Assembly: GCA_022712785.1 (NCBI GenBank)
Contig: JAFLJX010000211.1
Coordinates: 1 to 15,559 of the forward strand
DNA from: Mycoplasmatota bacterium
GTDB taxonomy: Bacteria > Bacillota_I > Bacilli_A > Izemoplasmatales > Izemoplasmataceae
Length of the DNA stretch: 15,559 nucleotides
Direction: 5' to 3'
The translations under genes and the position numbers were made by a program. This document shows, piece after piece, positions 8,063 to 15,539 of the stretch. The notes beneath the pieces are model-generated. The model was given only the letters and a program-made list of their open reading frames with translations. It did no database searches and was not told the DNA's origin. Positions within the stretch are counted from its first letter, which is position 1, and the number at the start of each line of letters is the position of its first letter.

Positions 8063-10282
8063 TTATTCATCTCTTTCTTTTGTTTCAATTAACCAAATAA
8101 ATCTAGGAAAATATAACTTAGCATTTGTCATAATTGAAAAACTTGTAGAGTTTACATTGTATGAAACTAAATACTTACCAACTTCACTTAAATGCGGATG
8201 AAGTTTTGCGTTATACGCAAATGCTCCGGGAAGATTTCTAATTTCTGAAGCAATATATAATGTAACTAGTTCTGTCCATGGACCATATGGTGTATCACTA
8301 TATGATACTGATACTAGTCCTGAAGTTGTATTTTCCATTACAACTAACATATACTTACCTGCATACATTCCTTCATTTAGATATGTAACACTTAGTTCTG
8401 GTGATACCCCGTCAATTAATCCGGCTGAATCATTTATATCGTTTGACCATGAAGTTCCATCATAATACATCCATTTATTGAAGTTCTCAAAATTCTCTTC
8501 TTCAACTCTAGCTACAGTTAACATTCTACCTGGATTATCCTTAATTCCATAAATATAAATATATCCATCTTGGTTAATTAAGCCACCTGATGTATCTTGA
8601 TTATTAACTCCTACACCAAAATTTGTAACTGAACCGTCAGACATCTCGTTATATAATGGAGAATCAATATATTCTATTGATTCTAAATCAAGTTTACCCT
8701 CAACAATATGTATTTTAATTAAGCCAACTTTAAATACTTTAAAAAATGTTTCATAGTCTTTTACTAATAATGGAAAGGTATAGAAATAATCATTTATTAC
8801 AACACCGTCTTGAAGCCACAAACGTGAATCCTGTTCATAACACTGTAAAGTATCAACTGTTCCACATATTTCTTCACCTTTTGCATCATAAACACTTGAT
8901 GCGGTTACTGTTCCAAATAAAACTTTTGTTTCATTATAAATAATAACTTTACTTAACCCAACTTGGTTTGTTGAAGTAGTATTGTTATCTAAGATATTAA
9001 TTTTTATGTATCTCGCAGATATACCTGTTAAATCTAAACTATTTGTTTCATCAATCATGCTTGATGAAACATTTGTTGAAATATCAGGTACTGAAATATC
9101 ATATGTTCCCAATGTATTAAAAGTTACATTATCAATAGAGTAACTAACTTCAATAACAGTAGCACTATAATCTGTATTTTCTACAAAGTTAAATAGTTTC
9201 ATCTTTGTAAGTAATTCTATATCTAATAAATCAATTATAATATATGGGTTATTATCACTTGACTCTGAAAGCCATGAACTTCCTTCAATCCTGTAATCAT
9301 AAAATATATCTGTTGGTGTTGCTGAAGATAAACCTATATGATTCATTATATTTGATGGATTGTATCCTATGTATGAGTCAGGGACGAATACATTTGATAC
9401 AACCTCTTCGTCTTCGTTCCAAAAGAACTCCATGTTGTTAAAGATATCTGTTTCATCTCCATTAAAGTATCCTATAGTATTATTTAAAAATTCAGGATAT
9501 AGTCTTAAAGAAGTTTCTGGATTTACAACTCCTAAAATAGTATCACTAAAAAGGAATAAAGTTGAATCAGATTTAGCACCTATAGAATCATTGCCTGTTT
9601 CTAGATTAAATGAGAAAATCCCATCAGCTCCAGTCCATCCATCATATCTTTCAAATGCATCTGTCCATTCTGTCGCTTCTCTAACAATCATTCCCTTGCC
9701 TAAGTAAACAGAAATATCACTTAATCCGAAAAAATCACTACCATAGTTACCTACGTTAACTTCATTTTTAAAAGTAAACTTAATAAATTTCGCTGATTGA
9801 TTATTTAATTGAATAAGTGTCTGTTTATCACCAGTATTTAAAAGTTTTAAATCATCTTCTATTTTAGTGTAAGAAATACCATCAAGAGATATTAAAACAT
9901 CTAACTCCTTAATAGCAATTTCAGCATCATCTATAAAATTAGTAATAACTAGATTATCTATTGGATATATAGCGTCAAAACTAATTTCAAATACATATGA
10001 TTTTAATTCTGCATTCGCGAATACAAGTGGATTTATATTACTTGTTTTACATGAATTTATAAAAGCATCAACATTCCCAAATATACTACTATTATCTGAC
10101 GAAAGTGAAATAATTTCAATTTCATCAGTTGTATATTCTGCGTGGTTATATTCACAAACAGGATTTTCTGTTTGTTGAACATTAAACGTTAATGGTTCAA
10201 CTATTACAACAGGTTCTTCTTTGCAAGCTGATAGTGTTAATAAAATAATTACTATAAGCATCATGTTTTTTAATTTATTCAT
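8063..10282 (-). CDS. Surface lipoprotein with two discoidin-like modules and a DUF4185/DUF5005-type beta-propeller; putative extracellular glycosidase
   Basis: A 739-residue lipoprotein: signal peptide 1-19 with lipobox LSAC and Cys20. A first discoidin-like module spans about 90-195 (strands IDNLVITNF and SAKFIKFTF, ending GLSDISVYL). The propeller begins with GWTGADGIFSFN (215-226) and FSDTILG (245-251). A second discoidin-like module (about 340-450: MKLFNFVEN, SARYIKINI, GLSKVIIYN) is inserted before WLQDGVVI (489-496), GYIYIYG (573-579), SPELS (627-631), TPYGPW (664-669), NAKLHPHL (691-698) and YNVN (708-711). Discoidin-type modules commonly bind sugars (CBM32-like). Candidate catalytic acids are Asp220, Asp247, Asp492 and Glu629, all conserved in the cytosolic relative at 5190-7025. 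Its ATG overlaps the stop of the GH38 gene by 8 bp, with AGGTGA just upstream, so the two are coupled. Reaction and substrate are not known. Confidence 0.65.
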   Translation of the reverse strand: MNKLKNMMLIVIILLTLSACKEEPVVIVEPLTFNVQQTENPVCEYNHAEYTTDEIEIISLSSDNSSIFGNVDAFINSCKTSNINPLVFANAELKSYVFEISFDAIYPIDNLVITNFIDDAEIAIKELDVLISLDGISYTKIEDDLKLLNTGDKQTLIQLNNQSAKFIKFTFKNEVNVGNYGSDFFGLSDISVYLGKGMIVREATEWTDAFERYDGWTGADGIFSFNLETGNDSIGAKSDSTLFLFSDTILGVVNPETSLRLYPEFLNNTIGYFNGDETDIFNNMEFFWNEDEEVVSNVFVPDSYIGYNPSNIMNHIGLSSATPTDIFYDYRIEGSSWLSESSDNNPYIIIDLLDIELLTKMKLFNFVENTDYSATVIEVSYSIDNVTFNTLGTYDISVPDISTNVSSSMIDETNSLDLTGISARYIKINILDNNTTSTNQVGLSKVIIYNETKVLFGTVTASSVYDAKGEEICGTVDTLQCYEQDSRLWLQDGVVINDYFYTFPLLVKDYETFFKVFKVGLIKIHIVEGKLDLESIEYIDSPLYNEMSDGSVTNFGVGVNNQDTSGGLINQDGYIYIYGIKDNPGRMLTVARVEEENFENFNKWMYYDGTSWSNDINDSAGLIDGVSPELSVTYLNEGMYAGKYMLVVMENTTSGLVSVSYSDTPYGPWTELVTLYIASEIRNLPGAFAYNAKLHPHLSEVGKYLVSYNVNSTSFSIMTNAKLYFPRFIWLIETKERDE

Positions 10283-12719
10283 AAGTCACCTGAGATATTA
10301 TAAAGTTATGAGATAGGTCTACTGCTTTTTGCAGGGCCTTACCTTCTGATTTAATCTCATTTGATATATACATATGATAATCAAAACGATAGAATCCACC
10401 TAAACTAGTCGCAAAATTTGTTTCCCAGTAATTATTCATTAACCATGAATACTGGAAATCTACATTTTGTTTTGAGTCTAATGTTTCTTTAGTCATTATT
10501 GATGGTTCTAATGAGCCTAGTTTTAATAATGGAATATCAGGAGATCCTAAAACTAATGAACCATTTTTTGAAACAAGTGCATATCCATTTTGCATTGTAT
10601 AATACTTATTCATTGTATAAGGTAATTGATCAATTCTTGGTCTTATATTCGCACCAGTTTTATCAATCCATAAGGCTTCATCTTTATCATATTTAAAAGG
10701 AAGTGATAGATATAAAGCTTCGGGTTCCCACACTGTATCTTTACCTAAGATATATGAAATATCTATTTGTGGTAAATCTTTGTATACAGTAATCTCAATA
10801 ACTGAATATAATGTTCCTTTTAATTCATATTTCAATTGAACTCTAGCAAATATTGGTCCACTCGCAAGTACTTTAGCGTTAATCAATTTACCAGTAAATT
10901 GATTACTACTAATTATGCTTCTGTTTCTACCGTAATCTTTTCTTACTGAAGTTATTTCTTCTGGGCTGAATTTATATTTATATTCAATCTCTGAGTAATT
11001 ATATACAGGAGTTAAAGGGGCATGTTCGAAATCTTCTCTAATAAGAGATACTTGTCTCTTTTTATCAAAGAATGTTGTAATGCCTGTTTCTTTTTTCCAA
11101 CAGATTTTAATGAATGGAGATTCTATATGAAATTGTGTAGCAATTACATCATTATTTAAATATGGTGAAATGTAATCATATCTTTCATCTCTCGCAAACA
11201 AAGGATCTAAAGGTATCTTTCTAGTTTTTTGTTTTTTTGTTCTTATTCCAAGAATAATATAAGCAAATGGTTCTAATTCAATTAAAACTCGAACTTCTCT
11301 TCGAGATTTATTGTCTACCATTGTTTCTTGGTATGGATATATTTCATTTGTTTTTATATTATAAACTTCATACCCATTTTCAACTTGAAATTCTTCCCAC
11401 CAATTTATATGCATTTTTACAATTTCAATTTTCTTATAGTTAAATGGATTTTTGATTTTATAATGCATTGGTCTTCCAACATGTTTCATCATTTCTCCAT
11501 TTGCTTGATTGTAGTCGTCAATTAACTCATCAGCTAATTTATTCGCTGTGAACGCGAATAACTCATTTCTTGAATCTAATTTCACTGTCATTTTATTCCA
11601 TGGTTCAGTCACACTTGTGAAATATCCCCAAGTGTGTTCACTAAATACCATTAAATTATACTCAAGTTGTTCTAGTTTATTTAAATCAAATTTAAATTCA
11701 GGTTTTAATGATAATATCTTATGATAGTTTCTTTGTGCTTCTCGATATATAGATACTGCTTTAGGGCTTGACATATATCCGTCACTCCACCAGTCATTCC
11801 AATCTCCACTAAAGGTAGGTATATCTAAATTCATTTCTTCGATTTTATCGAAAAATGAATTTATCCCAATCATTTCAAATTCGTATGAATCACCATGTAG
11901 TTCATTAAATCTTTTGATTGCTTCCATTATATGAGGGTTTGGTGGTGCGTTATCAACTAAAATCCCTTTTGTGAACATAGGGAAGAAATTGTAATCGTAT
12001 CCTTCAACTCTTAATGATTCTAAGTAATCATCTAACCACTCTTTGGTATAGTTTAGTCTTTCATCATCAATAATTGCTTTAGTGTCAAATTTCCCATCAA
12101 TTAGAACGTCAACTACATCAGGTACTAACTTAGAAACATTCCCATGATTATATACCTCACCATTCCAAACAAGAATTTTATCCTTGGCAGGTGTTTCCCA
12201 GTAAAAGGCATTATGCTTTTTAAAGAAAGGTACAAAACCATGATGGTTATGTATACATGTATAAAATCTTTTTATTCCAGCATTATACATAGCTTGACTG
12301 TATCCGTGACTCCATCCATTAATATCCATTGAGATTGCAGAATTAATTTCTATATCTTTTTTTATGGAATAGTCTAATGCTTTATTTAAGTATTTAGATA
12401 AAATATTATAGTCAACTAGTTCTGTTAGGTTAATATAATTCCCTGTCAATTGGATATGTCCGTTATTAATAGCTTTTAAAAGTCTATCTTCCCAGTCTTT
12501 ATTAGTATATTTAAGAAACATATCTAAAATCCAGAATGTTTCGTTGTTCCAAACGAAACCTTCCCATTCAGGTTTTTCACCACTTACAATTCTTTCAGAA
12601 ATGATAATTGCTTGTTTTAAATAATCAACATGGTATTTAACTATTTTTTCTTGTCTATCTGTATACCCAATATCAGTATGTGTTTGGTGTAATAAATATA
12701 CTTTTATTTTTTCACTCAT
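10275..12719 (-). CDS. Glycoside hydrolase family 38 alpha-mannosidase-like enzyme, cytoplasmic
   Basis: An 814-residue soluble protein with GH38 features. The N-terminal catalytic domain shows HQTHTDIGYT (11-20), giving His14 and Asp16 as zinc ligands; MDINGWSHG (131-139), with Asp132 as the expected nucleophile; GDWNDWWSDG (305-314); and SEHTWGYF (360-367), with His362 as a further zinc ligand. The C-terminal half is the beta-rich mannosidase domain. GH38 enzymes release alpha-linked mannose with retention. With no signal peptide it should act on imported oligosaccharides in the cytoplasm. The usual HxHxDxGW opening is reduced to THTDIGY, as in some bacterial subfamilies, so specificity within GH38 is open. 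AAGGAG lies in the last codons of the regulator gene, 2 bp of gap separate the two genes, and the downstream lipoprotein gene overlaps by 8 bp, indicating one coupled transcript. Confidence 0.88.
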   Translation of the reverse strand: MSEKIKVYLLHQTHTDIGYTDRQEKIVKYHVDYLKQAIIISERIVSGEKPEWEGFVWNNETFWILDMFLKYTNKDWEDRLLKAINNGHIQLTGNYINLTELVDYNILSKYLNKALDYSIKKDIEINSAISMDINGWSHGYSQAMYNAGIKRFYTCIHNHHGFVPFFKKHNAFYWETPAKDKILVWNGEVYNHGNVSKLVPDVVDVLIDGKFDTKAIIDDERLNYTKEWLDDYLESLRVEGYDYNFFPMFTKGILVDNAPPNPHIMEAIKRFNELHGDSYEFEMIGINSFFDKIEEMNLDIPTFSGDWNDWWSDGYMSSPKAVSIYREAQRNYHKILSLKPEFKFDLNKLEQLEYNLMVFSEHTWGYFTSVTEPWNKMTVKLDSRNELFAFTANKLADELIDDYNQANGEMMKHVGRPMHYKIKNPFNYKKIEIVKMHINWWEEFQVENGYEVYNIKTNEIYPYQETMVDNKSRREVRVLIELEPFAYIILGIRTKKQKTRKIPLDPLFARDERYDYISPYLNNDVIATQFHIESPFIKICWKKETGITTFFDKKRQVSLIREDFEHAPLTPVYNYSEIEYKYKFSPEEITSVRKDYGRNRSIISSNQFTGKLINAKVLASGPIFARVQLKYELKGTLYSVIEITVYKDLPQIDISYILGKDTVWEPEALYLSLPFKYDKDEALWIDKTGANIRPRIDQLPYTMNKYYTMQNGYALVSKNGSLVLGSPDIPLLKLGSLEPSIMTKETLDSKQNVDFQYSWLMNNYWETNFATSLGGFYRFDYHMYISNEIKSEGKALQKAVDLSHNFIISQVTYE

Positions 12720-12721
12720 AA

Positions 12722-13570
12722 TTAAGTCTCCTTTTTTTCATTTTTTAAACGGTATTTCCTCGGAGTAATATTGAAGTGCTTTTTAAATATGTTATAAAAA
12801 TTAATTTCATTAGTATAACCACATTTTTTAGATATTTCTCTAATTTGTAAATTTGTGGTTATTAGTAAATGTTTTGCCAAATCTAAACGATACTTAATTA
12901 TGTAATTATAAGGACTTGTTCCAACTTCATTCTTAAATAAGCGTGAAAAGTGGTAAACACTATATCCAACAAATTCACATAAGTCCTCTAGTTTTATCTT
13001 ATTTTCAATATTTTGTTCAATATAAAAGATTGCTTGCAAAATTGCATAATTTTGCGGATTATCTTTTTCATTTCCGTAATGAATACGGGTATATATTTCT
13101 ACAAGTATTGCCTCAATACAAAAAGACATGTATACTTCATTTCTAACATCATATAAACTTAGTTCTTTTAGTTTAATAAAGAACATAACAATTCCTGAAA
13201 AATCGACCATTGAAATTCCTGGAGAACATACATTCCCAATTGCTGATAAAAAATCACTGGTAAGTTTACCATCAAACTCAACTGTATATAACTTACAAGA
13301 GTGAGTTGAGATACTTATATCAACATTTTTTTTAACTACAAGTAAATCATTTTGTGTAAGTGAAAATAGTTTACCATTTAAACTAACAAACATTGAACCG
13401 TGTTCAACATAATACATGAAATAACTATTTCCTGTATTAAACTTTGAGGTATATTCATTATTGATCTCAACTTGTGAAAAATGTCGATAATAAAATAGTG
13501 ATTGTTTAATAAAAGTCTTTGCTTCATATGAATCTTTATGAATTATTGTAACGTTTTCATTATTTAGCAA
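12722..13570 (-). CDS. AraC-family transcriptional regulator with N-terminal cupin-type sensor
   Basis: A 282-residue regulator. The N-terminal part (about 25-135) is a beta-rich cupin-like ligand domain (YYVEHGSMFVSLNGKLFSL, LLVVKKNVDI). The C-terminal AraC/XylS double helix-turn-helix spans about 176-277 (KLEDLCEFVGYSVYHFSRLF, REISKKCGYTNEINFYNIF, then the family hallmark FNITPRKYR). The frame extends to an ATG at 13585, but that ATG is fused to the ribosome binding site GGAGGTGA, whose spacing points to the TTG at 13570 as the start. It is the first gene of the leftward operon, directly coupled to the GH38 gene, so it probably senses a sugar derived from the substrate and activates these genes. 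An inverted repeat over its own -10 suggests autoregulation. Confidence 0.85.
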   Translation of the reverse strand: MLNNENVTIIHKDSYEAKTFIKQSLFYYRHFSQVEINNEYTSKFNTGNSYFMYYVEHGSMFVSLNGKLFSLTQNDLLVVKKNVDISISTHSCKLYTVEFDGKLTSDFLSAIGNVCSPGISMVDFSGIVMFFIKLKELSLYDVRNEVYMSFCIEAILVEIYTRIHYGNEKDNPQNYAILQAIFYIEQNIENKIKLEDLCEFVGYSVYHFSRLFKNEVGTSPYNYIIKYRLDLAKHLLITTNLQIREISKKCGYTNEINFYNIFKKHFNITPRKYRLKNEKKET

Positions 13571-13585
13571 ATTGGTCACCTCCAT

Positions 13586-13610
13586 TTACTATAATACTAT
13601 GCTATAGTAA
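13586..13610 (-). promoter_or_regulatory. Inverted repeat over the regulator promoter (possible autoregulatory operator)
   Basis: The arms TTACTATA (13586-13593) and TATAGTAA (13603-13610) are perfect 8-base complements, with a 9-base spacer. They enclose the -10 box of the AraC-type gene. In such AT-rich DNA an 8-bp repeat can arise by chance, but its placement on the promoter makes it a reasonable operator candidate. Confidence 0.35.
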
Positions 13611-13622
13611 TAAAAATTTCAA
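13594..13622 (-). promoter_or_regulatory. Promoter of the AraC-type regulator and the leftward operon
   Basis: On the minus strand TTGAAA (13617-13622) and TAGTAT (13594-13599) are 17 bases apart. Transcription would start near 13587, leaving a leader of under 20 bases that still includes the GGAGGTGA ribosome binding site before the TTG at 13570. Confidence 0.5.
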
Positions 13623-13718
13623 TATTTTGGTAAAATAAAGCATGAATTATTAGTTTTTTAGTTATTTTTCATTATATTTTTATGATAATAGTAATCTTAA
13701 TTATAATTTTTAGGGTTA

Positions 13719-13734
13719 ATTCAAACGCTTACAA
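13719..13734 (+). promoter_or_regulatory. Second copy of the cre/LacI-type operator, between the regulator and manA
   Basis: ATTCAAACGCTTACAA; the reverse strand reads TTGTAAGCGTTTGAAT, close to the cre pattern with two mismatches. The core AAACGCTTACA is identical to the site at 7043-7053. It lies 46 bases upstream of the clear manA -35. A TATAAT at 13702-13707 just before it (poor -35) could be a second upstream manA promoter, which would give the same operator-after-promoter geometry as at 7039-7067. Confidence 0.45.
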
Positions 13735-13779
13735 ATTACATTTGATAATAAAATACAGTAACTACATAGAAAATAATAA

Positions 13780-13808
13780 TTGATATATTAATCATTAAGA
13801 ACTACAAT
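13780..13808 (+). promoter_or_regulatory. Promoter of manA
   Basis: TTGATA (13780-13785) and TACAAT (13803-13808) are separated by exactly 17 bases, a good housekeeping-sigma promoter. The transcription start would be near 13815, giving a leader of about 40 bases with the strong AAGGAGG site at 13842-13848. Confidence 0.6.
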
Positions 13809-13855
13809 GAATATGATATTATTATATTGAATCTACGTTTGAAGGAGGTACTATT

Positions 13856-14728
13856 GTGATACTAAAACTAGAGCCAATCCTGTTTGACAAAATATGGGGT
13901 GGTAATAAACTAAAAGATGACTATAATTATAACGCTAGTAAAACTTGCGGTGAAGCATGGGGGATTAGTGCACATAAGAATGGTAGTAATAAAGTTATTA
14001 ATGGAATATATAAGGGTAAAACAATTAAAGAGTTATTTGATACAAAGAAAGAATTATTTGGAAATTATCCTGGAAGTGAATTTCCAATCCTCGTTAAAGT
14101 AATTGATGCTTTAGAAAACTTAAGCATTCAAGTGCATCCAAATAATGAATACGCAAAAGAAAGTAACAGTCTTGGTAAAGAAGAATGTTGGTATATCTTA
14201 GATACTGAAGAGAACACTAATATTATTATTGGTAATACTGCGAATAATAAAAAAGAAATTATTAATGCTATAAATAATAATTCAATTGAAAATATAATAA
14301 ATGAATTACCAATAAAAAAAGGAGACTTCTTTTACATTAAAGCAGGGACAGTCCACGCTATAAATGGAGGTACTACTCTTCTTGAAGTACAACAGTCATC
14401 AGATATTACATATCGTTTATATGACTACAACAGACTTCAAGATGGTAAACCACGAGATTTACATTTAGAAGATGCTTTAAATGTTATTACTGTACCAGAT
14501 AAAGAAGTTATTCGCGAACATGTTGATACGTATTTTAATTATGAAATTGTAAATAATACAGAAAAAACAAATTACCCTTCTGCGGTTTATGGAGATTATG
14601 TTTTCATTATTGAAGGTTCTGGTTTTTTTAATGATGTAGAAGTAAAAAAAGGTGATTTTGTAATGATTTCATCTAAATATAATTATTCTGTTACTGGTAA
14701 TCTAGTATTCCAAAAAACAACATTTTAA
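13856..14728 (+). CDS. manA: Mannose-6-phosphate isomerase, type I (cupin, zinc-dependent)
   Basis: Interconverts mannose-6-phosphate and fructose-6-phosphate in the cytoplasm, feeding mannose into glycolysis. The 290-residue cupin protein carries the type I signatures: EPILFDKIWGG at the N-terminus; IQVHPNNEYA (91-100), with Gln92 and His94 as zinc ligands; KEECWYIL (108-115), with Glu110; IKAGTVHAI (161-169), with His167; and TYRLYDYNR (185-193), with the substrate-binding Arg187. It is slightly shorter than the usual 310-320 residues of the Bacillus-type enzymes, mostly at the C-terminus, with all key residues present. Start is GTG at 13856, supported by AAGGAGG seven bases upstream. It is divergent from the mannosidase operon and ends in a strong terminator that includes its stop codon, so it is a single-gene transcript matched functionally to the GH38 enzyme. 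Confidence 0.93.
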   Translation: MILKLEPILFDKIWGGNKLKDDYNYNASKTCGEAWGISAHKNGSNKVINGIYKGKTIKELFDTKKELFGNYPGSEFPILVKVIDALENLSIQVHPNNEYAKESNSLGKEECWYILDTEENTNIIIGNTANNKKEIINAINNNSIENIINELPIKKGDFFYIKAGTVHAINGGTTLLEVQQSSDITYRLYDYNRLQDGKPRDLHLEDALNVITVPDKEVIREHVDTYFNYEIVNNTEKTNYPSAVYGDYVFIIEGSGFFNDVEVKKGDFVMISSKYNYSVTGNLVFQKTTF

Positions 14729-14766
14729 AACCGAGATTATTTCTCGGTTTTAAAATGTTGTTTTTT
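14712..14766 (+). terminator. 25-bp perfect hairpin terminator overlapping the manA stop codon (probably bidirectional)
   Basis: Bases 14712-14736 pair without mismatch with 14742-14766 around a 5-base loop (TTATT); the core is CCGAGA/TCTCGG. A run of six T follows on the plus strand, and the A run at 14712-14717 gives a T run on the minus strand. The last five codons and the TAA of manA (14726-14728) lie in the left arm. Confidence 0.9.
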
Positions 14767-14903
14767 ATTATTGGTATATATAGATACTTCTATACACAGG
14801 TAATTATGAATTCAGTTCTTTTTTTAATTTAAATTATTAGGTGATCACTTCTCTTGCTCCCTTTAACTTAAGGTGTTCTAAAATGGATATTTTCTTTTTC
14901 TAT
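14767..14903. other. AT-rich spacer between the manA terminator and the TetR promoter
   Basis: Nothing is recognised here: no frame with a ribosome binding site, no stable hairpin and no RNA gene signature. Confidence 0.4.
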
Positions 14904-14933
14904 TTGACATTGTTATATCATAGATGATAATAT
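14904..14933 (+). promoter_or_regulatory. Promoter of the TetR-type regulator
   Basis: A perfect -35 TTGACA at 14904-14909 is followed by TAATAT at 14928-14933 (18-base spacer), overlapping GATAAT at 14926-14931 (16-base spacer). Transcription would start near 14940, just before the palindrome at 14948-14963. Confidence 0.6.
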
Positions 14934-14947
14934 TGAATTAGAAATGT

Positions 14948-14963
14948 TCGGTCAGTTGGCCGA
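14948..14963 (+). promoter_or_regulatory. TetR-type palindromic operator
   Basis: TCGGTCA GT TGGCCGA: arms of seven bases match at six positions after inversion, and the GC-rich block stands out from the AT-rich surroundings. It lies just after the predicted start point of the TetR gene and before its ribosome binding site, the usual place for autorepression. The CGGTC/GGCCG half-sites resemble operators of many TetR proteins. Confidence 0.65.
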
Positions 14964-14993
14964 CAAGTAAATATGGGCGAGGTGATAAATAAA

Positions 14994-15536
14994 ATGAAGA
15001 AAAAAATATTGGATGCTACATATGATTTGATAATTGAAAATGGAATTATGGAAACAACTTTGAAAGATATTGCTTTAAAAGTTGGAATTAGTAAAGGGAC
15101 ACTATACTACTACTATTCTGCAAAAGAAGATTTAATATTTGATGTAGCTGACTATTACTTAAAAGTAATTACAGAAGATCTAATAACATGGATTAATGAA
15201 ATTGACTTTTCATTACCTGCAGAAAACATTATCTTTGAAGCTATTAATAAAATTGTTTCTGCTGAAACCAGAGGTAAGTTAAATCTCTATCTTATTAGTA
15301 AGGCAATAACTGATAGTGATTCATTAAAACAAAAACTAATTTCAAAGTATATGGAATGGCAAAAAACGATTAAAGAAGTCCTTAATAATCTTTATAAAGA
15401 TGAAGACAATGAGGGAATGTCATTTATAATTTTGACTGTAATTGATGGACTAATTATTCAAAAGTTGATAGGAATAGATTCTATCCCTATCCAAGCCATT
15501 GCGAATACAATAGCGAAAGCTAGAAAAGGAGAATAA
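14994..15536 (+). CDS. TetR/AcrR-family transcriptional regulator
   Basis: A 180-residue repressor. The N-terminal DNA-binding domain shows the family pattern: ILDATYDLIIENGIMETTL (5-23), then the helix-turn-helix LKDIALKVGISKGTLYYYY (23-41) and the SAKEDLIFDV segment (42-51). The remaining helices form the ligand/dimer domain, whose ligand cannot be read from sequence. A start at 14973 is possible in frame, but GAGGTG at 14979-14984 lies downstream of it and is spaced nine bases from the ATG at 14994, so the latter is chosen. A promoter and a palindromic operator precede the gene. Its stop is 3 bases before a following gene, with AAGGAG overlapping its last codons, so it probably controls that gene and itself rather than the mannose locus. 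Confidence 0.9.
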   Translation: MKKKILDATYDLIIENGIMETTLKDIALKVGISKGTLYYYYSAKEDLIFDVADYYLKVITEDLITWINEIDFSLPAENIIFEAINKIVSAETRGKLNLYLISKAITDSDSLKQKLISKYMEWQKTIKEVLNNLYKDEDNEGMSFIILTVIDGLIIQKLIGIDSIPIQAIANTIAKARKGE

Positions 15537-15539
15537 AAA

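Noticed and set aside
9360..9707. 115-codon open frame on the plus strand inside the surface lipoprotein gene
   Set aside because: It lies antisense to a well-supported gene, has no ribosome binding site, and its product has no recognisable features; it reflects the strand complement of the real gene.
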